Origin: Bdellovibrio sp.
GTDB lineage: Bacteria; Bdellovibrionota; Bdellovibrionia; Bdellovibrionales; Bdellovibrionaceae
DNA: 6,565 nt
Direction: 5' to 3'
Assembly: GCA_019104905.1 (NCBI GenBank)
Contig: JAHRXB010000238.1
Coordinates: 1-6,565 of the forward strand
Below the pieces are notes generated by a model. The model worked only from the letters and a program-made list of their open reading frames with translations. It did no database searches and was not told the origin of the DNA. The translations under genes and the position numbers were made by a program. This document shows positions 1 through 5,650 of the stretch, piece by piece (the first letter of the stretch is position 1; every line of letters starts with the position of its first letter).

Positions 1-3000
1 TAGTATCTCCCAATCCAAGTTCGCCGATTGTGTTGTCCCCCCAGCACTTCAACTGACCATTTATTTGAATGAAACAGAATCGTCTTCCACCAGCGACAAT
101 AATTCGGCGATTGATCGTCCAAAGATCTGTGGGAGTGGACCAGGCGCTGACGTTGCCAGCCTTATCGACCGCTCTGACCACCGCATAGTAGTCTTCCTGA
201 CTGCGCAAATTGATAGAAAGCGATTGGCCCTTGGTGATTGTTGTCGCATTTTTGGCAAGTTCATTGAAGCGGCTATAGATGGCGACTTCATAATGATCGA
301 CACCAGAACCCTCAGTCCCATCATTAGCATCCCCATTCCAGGTGATATGAGGAGTTTCAAAAAGAGTGGCATTCGTGTCATCGACGGCAACTCCCGTGGG
401 GGCTGTCGGGGGTTGAGAGTCATAAAGACGAGAGATACGTGGATGATCTTCCACACTGAGAAGTTGAACTTCGACCAAGCCCTGAGCTGTTGGCGTGACC
501 TCGACCGTATAGCTTGATCCGGCCCCTGTGATTTGGGAAAGAGTGGCGTTTGTGATCTTAAGATCTCCCGCAGTTAAAGTGGAGTTTTGATTGAAGTTAA
601 CCGTGACTTGCATCGTTCCTGAAGAAAAAATCTGAGCGGTCGATGAAGCTAAAGCGGCAGTGAGTGAAAGCGGATTGTAGTTACGAGTTAATGAGGCGGC
701 AGAAGAAGGATTTCCCAAGGGATCTGCGGCAGCCCCCGCCGCAACGGACACAGCAACGAGGCCGGTTGCCGTGGGGGTCACCTCGAAGCGATAGCTGCTG
801 CCAGTGCCGGAAAAATTTGTGATGGTTCCGTTGCTCACTTGCAATTTACTTTCAGCGAAGTTCACGACGTCTTCAGAAAAAACCACACCAAAAGGAATAG
901 GATCTAAAGTGGTGGTCTCTAAAGTTGGCGATGCAATGATTGTCGTCGGTGCGCTTGTGTCGACAGTACGACTGATGCTGCCCAAGAGATTCGGACTTCC
1001 CGTCAAGTCCGTTGCAGCCCCTGGTGGAATTACCACCGAGATCACTCCGTCCCCCAGGGGTGTCACGTCAAAAGTATAGACCTGAGGTCCGCCTGAAAAA
1101 TTTGAAATGGTCGCCTTGGGTGTCAGGATATCTGAGGCATCGAAGTTCACCACGTCTTCAGAGAACGTCGCAGTGACGGAAAAGGGTCCCGCAGCAGGAT
1201 CGGGGTCTGCCGATGTGAGAGTCACACTTGGCATGGTGCTGTCATAAGTTATTACAAGATTTGTGGCCGCGATGTTATCAAGTCCGGCGCCGTCTTTGGC
1301 AACGCCGGCGTTCACTGAGACGGTGACAGTTCCATCGGCGGAGGGAGTGATATCAAAGTTGTAAATCGTGGGACCGCCAGAAAAATTAGAGAGAACTCCA
1401 TTTACAACACCTACGTCAGACGCGACAAATCCACTCACACTTTCAGAGAAAGTAGCTTTCACGGAAAATCCCGAGTTGGTGGGATTTGAAGAGGTCGTAC
1501 TCAGTGAAACAGAGGGCGCGACGCTGTCATTTTGGCGAATCAATACTGACGAGGCGTTGTTGTCATTGCCTGCACCATCCTGAGCGACGGACGAGGGAAT
1601 ACTGATTTCGACTTGTCCTTGACCCTGAGGGGTGATGGTGAATGAGTAATGAGTCGGGCCCCCTGAAAAGGCGCTAACACTGGCATTAATCAATGTTATA
1701 TCCGAGGCAGCAAAGTTCGTAATGCTCTCGTTGAAGACGGCTTGTACCGTGAATGGGCCCGTGACGTAAGTGGGAGATGTCGACGACAAAGTCACGGACG
1801 GAGCAACGCTGTCGAAGGTGCGTGAAACACTGGCCGCAGCCATCGTATTCCCATTCCCGGCAGAGTCGTGGGCCTTATTAGCTCCGACATCCAAAGAAAC
1901 AGCTCCCTGCAAGAGCGGCGTGACTTCAACGGCATAGATAGCAGGTCCTCCAGAAAATTGCGTTACAGTACCATTGCTGACGGTCAAGTCGGTGGTCGCA
2001 AATCCGGAGACAGGTTCAGAGAAAGTGACAGTAAATGAAATGGGAGAGGTTGGTGTATTTAAGGGCGCAGAGGAGGAAAGACTGACCGTGGGAGCTGTAC
2101 CATCATAGACTCTTGAGAAGGAGCTTGTGGTTGTATTGGTGTTTCCTGCCAAGTCTTGCACCGAAGAACTGTCAAATGAAATGCTGGTCGGGCCATCGCC
2201 AAAGGGCGAAAAGGTGAAACTATAGTTGCGAGGACCGCCCGTCAGAGCGCTGAGTGTTCCGTTGGTGGGTGTTAAATCACTTAACGAAAATCCGGTCACA
2301 TCCTCAGAGAAATTTGCGGTGACCGTAAAGCTGGAAAGTGGTGTGGGATCTGTTGCCGTTGAGGACAGGGTTAGCGTTGGCGCTGTGGTATCAATGGTTA
2401 AGGATGCGGAAGAGCTGGGGCTTGAGGCGGGTTGCCAGTTACCCAGAGAGTTCTTTCCAAGAACACAGGCGCGATAGACTCCGTCACCGGACTGAACCTC
2501 AAGAATCCATGGAGTCGCAACGGGAATTTCTGCTGCAGATGAGAAGTCCGCGCTGGCGCAAGCCATGTCTTTCACGTTCACGGCTTTGTAGCTGACAATA
2601 TTAACTCCCGAAACAGTCAAAGTGCGATCTGCGGTGTTCTTGCTGGGACTTCCCGCCGGAGAATAGGCACTGAGAATGCCAAGAGCAAGGGTGCTATCCT
2701 TGACCCACGTATATGAAAACACATCTTGAGAGTTTTGATAGTTGCCGGCGACATCTAAAGTCCATACGCAAATTTTGTAAGAACCATCTGCCAGAGCGTT
2801 GATGTTTTCGCTAATCGGCATTGAGATACTTTGCTTGGGTTTGTAAGAGGCTTTCTGAGTGCAGTCCGTGGAGGAGCTGGGGCCTATGAGATACCGATAC
2901 TCGGTCGCTCCACTGCTTTGAACTGTAAGCTCCAGCAAATAAAGCGACGAGGGATTGCCGGGGAGATCAGAGACCGTGACGACTCCTGGGGGCGTGATAT

Positions 3001-3649
3001 CTTTCGTGATGAGGGGAATATTATAAGTCACGGTATTTCCTGCGGCATCCTGGAGGCTCAGGTTCCCGCTAAAACTGCCTTCCGTCAGAGAGGAAAGGTT
3101 GACGTTGCTGGAGAAAGTGCCTTGATCGCAGCGTGCTTGATATTGGATGGATTGAATTTGAATCTGAATATATTGATCTTGTTCCGAACAAGTGCCGCTG
3201 ATGACGAAAGCATTTTGATTTTCTAGATTAATGTAAATCGGATAGGAACTGACGTTGAAGGTGGGGGCTACGGTGTCTTTATTGAACTCCCACTGAGTCG
3301 GAAAGCCTGTGTTCGGCGTGACGACGACGGTGGTAGGTCCTTCAGGAAAGGACGTCAGATCCAGAGTCTCAGAAAAATGACCGTCCTGACAATTCAACGT
3401 CAAATCAAGAGGAGTTCCTAAAGTGATAGAGGTGGCGCCGACGGGACACTCGCCAGAGATAGGAAAAGAACCTTGATTGCTGTTATTTATTGGGGCGATT
3501 TCTTCGGGCGAAAGCACAACTTTGTCGTTCTGCTTGGAAAGACTTTCAAGAATGGAGGCAGAGAAGCTGCAACCTGTTCCCAGGAAGATGTAAGCAGCAA
3601 AAAAGATCGCAATGATGAGGGTCTTTGAGGTACGTTCTGCCATATCCAT
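1..3649 (-). CDS. Large multi-domain lipoprotein: Cys-paired modules, seven Ig-like repeats, FN3-like domain and RCC1-type repeat; C-terminus outside the window
   Basis: One frame stays open from the ATG at 3649-3647 to the left edge: 1216 codons with no stop, so the gene is partial. The N-terminus has a basic start (R6, K9), a hydrophobic stretch at about residues 11-23, and L-G-T-G-C27, a permissible lipobox although Gly at -3 is less usual than Leu. This suggests export and lipid anchoring. Residues 60-205 hold two small modules with cysteine pairs C68/C87 and C154/C174. Residues 215-424 hold two more, C263/C294 and C364/C395, each followed by an aromatic/GNW-like end. Seven Ig-like units start at residues 425, 521, 618, 713, 808, 902 and 994 and resemble Pfam Big_12. 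An FN3-like domain covers about 1082-1178. From 1183 an RCC1-type repeat begins, with C1192, the K-C1202-W-G motif and GELGLGDT. The ligand is unknown; a surface adhesin or recognition role is inferred from the architecture. The first ATG is preferred over M3 because AAAGGA sits 5 nt upstream of it. Confidence 0.9.
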   Translation of the reverse strand, partial: MDMAERTSKTLIIAIFFAAYIFLGTGCSFSASILESLSKQNDKVVLSPEEIAPINNSNQGSFPISGECPVGATSITLGTPLDLTLNCQDGHFSETLDLTSFPEGPTTVVVTPNTGFPTQWEFNKDTVAPTFNVSSYPIYINLENQNAFVISGTCSEQDQYIQIQIQSIQYQARCDQGTFSSNVNLSSLTEGSFSGNLSLQDAAGNTVTYNIPLITKDITPPGVVTVSDLPGNPSSLYLLELTVQSSGATEYRYLIGPSSSTDCTQKASYKPKQSISMPISENINALADGSYKICVWTLDVAGNYQNSQDVFSYTWVKDSTLALGILSAYSPAGSPSKNTADRTLTVSGVNIVSYKAVNVKDMACASADFSSAAEIPVATPWILEVQSGDGVYRACVLGKNSLGNWQPASSPSSSASLTIDTTAPTLTLSSTATDPTPLSSFTVTANFSEDVTGFSLSDLTPTNGTLSALTGGPRNYSFTFSPFGDGPTSISFDSSSVQDLAGNTNTTTSSFSRVYDGTAPTVSLSSSAPLNTPTSPISFTVTFSEPVSGFATTDLTVSNGTVTQFSGGPAIYAVEVTPLLQGAVSLDVGANKAHDSAGNGNTMAAASVSRTFDSVAPSVTLSSTSPTYVTGPFTVQAVFNESITNFAASDITLINASVSAFSGGPTHYSFTITPQGQGQVEISIPSSVAQDGAGNDNNASSVLIRQNDSVAPSVSLSTTSSNPTNSGFSVKATFSESVSGFVASDVGVVNGVLSNFSGGPTIYNFDITPSADGTVTVSVNAGVAKDGAGLDNIAATNLVITYDSTMPSVTLTSADPDPAAGPFSVTATFSEDVVNFDASDILTPKATISNFSGGPQVYTFDVTPLGDGVISVVIPPGAATDLTGSPNLLGSISRTVDTSAPTTIIASPTLETTTLDPIPFGVVFSEDVVNFAESKLQVSNGTITNFSGTGSSYRFEVTPTATGLVAVSVAAGAAADPLGNPSSAASLTRNYNPLSLTAALASSTAQIFSSGTMQVTVNFNQNSTLTAGDLKITNATLSQITGAGSSYTVEVTPTAQGLVEVQLLSVEDHPRISRLYDSQPPTAPTGVAVDDTNATLFETPHITWNGDANDGTEGSGVDHYEVAIYSRFNELAKNATTITKGQSLSINLRSQEDYYAVVRAVDKAGNVSAWSTPTDLWTINRRIIVAGGRRFCFIQINGQLKCWGDNTIGELGLGDT
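2..103 (-). other. Start of an RCC1-type (beta-propeller) repeat region at the cut C-terminus
   Basis: Residues 1183-1216 read IIVAGGRRFCF, then NGQLKCWGDN and GELGLGDT. This matches the bacterial RCC1-like repeat pattern, in which 'xxxCxL..dGtvkCWGxNxxGQLGxG' recurs about every 50 residues to build a seven-bladed propeller. Only the first repeat is in the window, so the number of blades cannot be judged. C1192 and C1202 correspond to the usual Cys pair of this bacterial subtype. Confidence 0.8.
407..670 (-). repeat. Seventh, degenerate Ig-like unit
   Basis: This 88-residue unit (residues 994-1081) keeps the V-x-F-N core, the 'TNATLSQITGAGSSY' region and the VEVTP turn. It has lost the D-x-x-G-N segment, which is replaced by a shorter stretch containing S-V-E-D-H-P-R. 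It closes the array and leads through a Y-D-S-Q-P-P linker into the FN3-like domain. It may act as a cap or junction domain; that is inference. Confidence 0.65.
671..2377 (-). repeat. Six tandem Ig-like repeat units inside the large lipoprotein gene
   Basis: Protein units begin at DNA positions 2377, 2089, 1798, 1513, 1228 and 946, reading leftwards, with lengths of 96, 97, 95, 95, 94 and 92 residues. Each unit carries the same landmarks in order: an S-V-T/S-L-S-like first strand, a V-x-F-S-E-x-V motif, a short 'S/T-N-G/A' turn, F-S-G-G-P-x-x-Y (FSGTGSSY in unit 6, LTGGPRNY in unit 1), a T-P turn, and D-x-x-G-N/S near the end, followed in units 1-5 by a D-S/T-x-x-P linker. The DNA is clearly diverged between copies, so this is an old amplification kept by selection on the fold. 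The pattern resembles bacterial Ig-like family Big_12. Confidence 0.85.
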
Positions 3650-3654
3650 AGTTA

Positions 3655-3660
3655 TCCTTT
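3655..3660 (-). promoter_or_regulatory. Ribosome binding site of the large lipoprotein gene
   Basis: On the minus strand AAAGGA lies 5 nt before the ATG at 3649. The alternative ATG two codons later would be 11 nt away, so this site favours the first ATG. Confidence 0.6.
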
Positions 3661-3877
3661 CGGAGTTTCTTCGAGATAATTCAGAGACTGGCTCGTGAAT
3701 TTGTGGGCGACAAAAATCTCACTCGACGGTGTCCACAGAAGTTTGCATTACAACAAAAAAATGTTGAATGGTTATGGGGTCTTATGGGTGTCCATAGGTA
3801 CATGGTTGCGTGGAAAAGTTCTTCAGGCTATTTTCTATATGATCATCAGTGACCTTGCTATAAAGCTCTCTCTAGAG

Positions 3878-3883
3878 AAAGGA
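3878..3883 (+). promoter_or_regulatory. Ribosome binding site that sets the SRPBCC gene start
   Basis: AAAGGA is followed by a 6-nt gap and then the ATG at 3890. The upstream in-frame GTG at 3695 has no comparable site, so this site decides the start. Confidence 0.65.
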
Positions 3884-3889
3884 ATCACC

Positions 3890-4849
3890 ATGGCCACAAA
3901 GAATTCATCAAATGAAATCAAGATAACGCGAGTTTACGATGCCCCGGTGAAGATGGTGTGGGACGCATGGGAAGATCCAAAAAAAGTCGTGCAATGGTGG
4001 GGGCCGCGAGGGTTTACACTGACCACTCAGATTAAAGAGCTAAAAGGTGGGGGAACCTGGATCTACACCATGCATGGACCCGACGGGGTCGATTATCCAA
4101 ATAAAACGAAATATCTCGAAGTAGATAGATATCGCCGTATGGTGTACGACCATGGCGGTAATGATATACAGAAACCTCTTTTCCGAGTGACCGTTAATTT
4201 TTCTGAAGAAAACGGCAAGACACTGATGGATATGACTATGGCACTTCCAACCCCTGAGGCTGCAGAACAAACCAGAAAGTTTATTAAGAAAGCCGGCGGA
4301 GATTCTACGTGGGATCGTTTGGCAGAATTCTTGGCAAAGGAATCAAACAACAAAGAAGTCTTCGTTATCAATCGTTCATTTCAAGCTCCTATTGACGTGG
4401 TTTTTGATGCCTGGACAAAGCCAGAACAATTTTCGCAATGGCTTTCACCGACGGGATTTTCGATGAAGTTCTTTCGCTCTGATATCAAACCGGGCGGCAG
4501 TACGTTTTACATGATGACCAATAGCGCGGATATCACAATGTACGGACGAACAAGTTATAAGGATATAGAGCGTCCTCATCGTATTACTTATACTCAGCAG
4601 TTCTGTGATAAAGACGAAAAGATCTCTCGTCATCCCTTGGCGCCCACATGGCCTGAGACTATGCTGACCACCGTGCAGTTTGCAGAGGAGGCGGCCAATC
4701 AAACTCGAGTCACCGTAACTTGGGAAGTATCTGGGGCAGCCACTCCGGAAGAGATGAAGACTTTTGTTGAGTCAAGATCTAGCATGACCCAAGGATGGAC
4801 TGGTTCATTTGATAAGCTGGACAACCACCTCACTGATTCTGGTAGATAG
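3890..4849 (+). CDS. Tandem two-domain SRPBCC (AHSA1/START-like) protein
   Basis: The product has 319 residues, about twice the usual size of a single AHSA1-like protein, because the domain is present twice. Domain 1 (about residues 9-150) has I-T-R-x-Y-D-A-P19, V-W-D-A-W27 and Q35-W-W-G-P. Domain 2 (about 157-312) repeats this as I-N-R-S-F-Q-A-P167, V-F-D-A-W and Q183-W-L-S-P, and ends in the usual helix (G-W-T-G-S-F-D-K-L). The family folds into a helix-grip with a hydrophobic cavity; many members bind small apolar ligands or are uncharacterised stress-linked proteins, so the ligand here is unknown. There is no signal peptide or membrane segment, so it is probably cytoplasmic. The ATG at 3890 is chosen because of AAAGGA 6 nt upstream and because the domain begins right after it; the 65 residues added by the GTG at 3695 match nothing in the family. 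It ends 13 nt before the converging stop of the flavodoxin-like gene. Confidence 0.88.
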   Translation: MATKNSSNEIKITRVYDAPVKMVWDAWEDPKKVVQWWGPRGFTLTTQIKELKGGGTWIYTMHGPDGVDYPNKTKYLEVDRYRRMVYDHGGNDIQKPLFRVTVNFSEENGKTLMDMTMALPTPEAAEQTRKFIKKAGGDSTWDRLAEFLAKESNNKEVFVINRSFQAPIDVVFDAWTKPEQFSQWLSPTGFSMKFFRSDIKPGGSTFYMMTNSADITMYGRTSYKDIERPHRITYTQQFCDKDEKISRHPLAPTWPETMLTTVQFAEEAANQTRVTVTWEVSGAATPEEMKTFVESRSSMTQGWTGSFDKLDNHLTDSGR

Positions 4850-4862
4850 TAGAAACTTAGTT

Positions 4863-5393
4863 TTAGAGCTCTATGGATCGAGGAACTTCGGTTGTAGCCT
4901 CCGATCGTTCGATGTTGAGGCTTGCGATAAACTCCGCAATCTGTTTCTTAAATTTTCCACTTCGCACGTCACGTTCAGTCACGGCGAAAGTTGTTAACGG
5001 TGTTTTGAGGCAAAGTTCTTTCATCTGAGTGAATACTTTCTTTCGTCCGAATTCTCCGCCTTGAGTTAAGAAAAATGCAACATTCCGTAGCTCATCTTTG
5101 TTGCGATCAAGAAAAGAACGGATCGGAGCGGAGAGAGCCCCACCCCAGACCGGACTGCCAATGATGACAAGGTCATAGTCTTCTAAAAGACTTTGCACCA
5201 TTTGAATCTCGGGCTTCTTCTTGAAACTAGCGTGAAGTAAAGCTCTTTGATAACCCCAGAAGTTTTGTGGATAAGAGACCCGAGAGCGAATCTCTTCAAT
5301 ATCACAGTGCAGACTTTGTGCGATTTCTTCAGCCACTTTGCGGGTGTTTCCGGATCGAGAGTAGTAGATCACGAGAATATTTTTTCTTGCCAT
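4863..5393 (-). CDS. Flavodoxin-like FMN-binding protein (flavodoxin/NAD(P)H-dependent oxidoreductase family)
   Basis: The 176-residue product has a flavodoxin fold. A hydrophobic first strand (residues 5-11) leads into the phosphate-binding loop S12-R-S-G-N-T17, which holds the FMN phosphate in this family. The strand D-L-V-I-I-G79-S-P-V-W-G-G85 and the following A-P-I-R-S-F helix form the isoalloxazine-side loop, and F-L-T110-Q-G-G is the third cofactor loop. The length fits short flavodoxin-like or WrbA-type proteins, which pass electrons or reduce quinones; which of these it does cannot be decided from sequence. There is no signal peptide, so it is cytoplasmic. The last 15-20 residues are polar and probably disordered. 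The start at 5393 places the phosphate loop at the expected distance from the N-terminus; the ribosome site (AAGAGAG, 6 nt upstream) is only moderate. It stands alone, convergent with the SRPBCC gene. Confidence 0.9.
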   Translation of the reverse strand: MARKNILVIYYSRSGNTRKVAEEIAQSLHCDIEEIRSRVSYPQNFWGYQRALLHASFKKKPEIQMVQSLLEDYDLVIIGSPVWGGALSAPIRSFLDRNKDELRNVAFFLTQGGEFGRKKVFTQMKELCLKTPLTTFAVTERDVRSGKFKKQIAEFIASLNIERSEATTEVPRSIEL

Positions 5394-5399
5394 GGTGGA

Positions 5400-5413
5400 C
5401 TCTCTTGTAAGAG
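5400..5413 (-). promoter_or_regulatory. Inverted repeat overlapping the ribosome site of the flavodoxin-like gene
   Basis: CTCTT-gt-AAGAG (5402-5413) is a perfect short inverted repeat directly before the start codon. On the minus strand one arm overlaps the AAGAGAG Shine-Dalgarno candidate (5400-5406). It could be an operator half-site pair or a weak hairpin, or it could be chance at this length. Confidence 0.3.
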
Positions 5414-5457
5414 TTAAGGTTGTGCTTACATTTTATCGTCCTTTTTTCTTGTCACAT

Positions 5458-5473
5458 AATTTTTTAAAAAATT
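5458..5473. repeat. Perfect 16-bp AT palindrome
   Basis: AATTTTTTAAAAAATT is fully self-complementary and lies between two divergent genes. The A/T tracts would bend DNA and resemble UP-element sequence. Without a U-tract following a GC stem it is not a terminator. Confidence 0.6.
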
Positions 5474-5592
5474 CGTCGATAAAAACTTTCACTCGACAGG
5501 CCAAGCCCTACTAACACCCAGCTCTGAATTTTAAGTGGCAAGACTCGGTAAAGCCTTTTAGCAAACTTCTGGATAGAGCTGGCTGCGAACAT

Positions 5593-5642
5593 CCTCTTTG
5601 GCTAATGTTGCGTTTGAGATTTTGGTCATCCCAAAAAAGAGG
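5593..5642 (+). promoter_or_regulatory. Possible stem masking the lectin-like gene's ribosome site
   Basis: CCTCTTT (5593-5599) is complementary to AAAGAGG (5636-5642), and CCTCTTTGG as a whole has a near match in CCAAAAAAGAGG (5631-5642). The right arm overlaps the first bases of the Shine-Dalgarno AGGAGG (5640-5645). Pairing would partly hide the ribosome site, so translation could be switchable. Seven pairs with a 36-nt loop are weak evidence. Confidence 0.25.
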
Positions 5643-5645
5643 AGG
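5640..5645 (+). promoter_or_regulatory. Strong ribosome binding site of the lectin-like gene
   Basis: AGGAGG, within GAGGAGGAG, lies 5 nt before the ATG at 5651. It is the strongest Shine-Dalgarno in the window and fits a highly expressed exported protein. Confidence 0.8.
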
Positions 5646-5650
5646 AGTAT

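Larger units (their letters stand above)
3650..3889. promoter_or_regulatory. Divergent intergenic region between the large lipoprotein and the SRPBCC gene
   Basis: These 240 bp must hold the start signals for both flanking genes. On the plus strand, TTGCGT (3806-3811), 17 nt, then TATTTT (3829-3834) is a weak sigma70-like pair; TGCTATAAA (3857-3864 region) is another possible -10 but lacks a -35. A small perfect inverted repeat, TATGG-gtgt-CCATA (3783-3796), lies just upstream and is preceded by a partial direct repeat of TTATGGG (3772-3778 and 3782-3788); it could be an operator. No convincing minus-strand promoter was seen. A plus-strand frame can be extended back to a GTG at 3695, but it is not treated as coding (see the SRPBCC gene). 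Confidence 0.3.
5394..5650. promoter_or_regulatory. Divergent intergenic region between the flavodoxin-like and the lectin-like genes
   Basis: These 257 bp hold the start signals of both genes. For the minus-strand gene, GATAAAAT (5430-5437) is a fair -10 candidate, but the nearest -35-like element (GTGACA, 5450-5455) is only 14 nt away. Upstream of it is a 16-bp perfect AT palindrome (5458-5473) that could act as an UP element or curved DNA for either promoter. A GTCGA/TCGAC pair (5475-5479 and 5493-5497) is also present. No clear sigma70 pair was found for the plus-strand gene, and no convincing sigma54 site. A long minus-strand frame here (5511-5933) has no coding character and overlaps the lectin gene antisense. 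Confidence 0.35.

Noticed and set aside
61..517. Overlapping frames on both strands (61-456 minus, 65-517 plus)
   Set aside because: Both are out-of-frame shadows of the long minus-strand lipoprotein frame, whose FN3-like and RCC1 motifs are clear here.
804..3226. Plus-strand frames at 804-1079, 1368-1583, 2226-2477, 2338-2595 and 2831-3226
   Set aside because: They lie antisense to the Ig-like array and N-terminal modules. The first three resemble one another only because the underlying Ig units repeat; none has its own ribosome site or a family match.
3695..3889. N-terminal extension of the SRPBCC gene from the GTG at 3695
   Set aside because: No Shine-Dalgarno precedes the GTG, the extra residues match nothing in the family, and a good ribosome site fixes the start at 3890.
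4040..4997. Frames 4040-4270, 4093-4371 and 4445-4702 (minus) and 4809-4997 (plus)
   Set aside because: Antisense or out-of-frame to the SRPBCC and flavodoxin-like genes, with no family motif.
5560..5620. Sigma54-like elements (TGGC/TTGC pairs) before the lectin-like gene
   Set aside because: The GG-to-GC spacing is 8 or 9 nt rather than the required 10, so no site fits.
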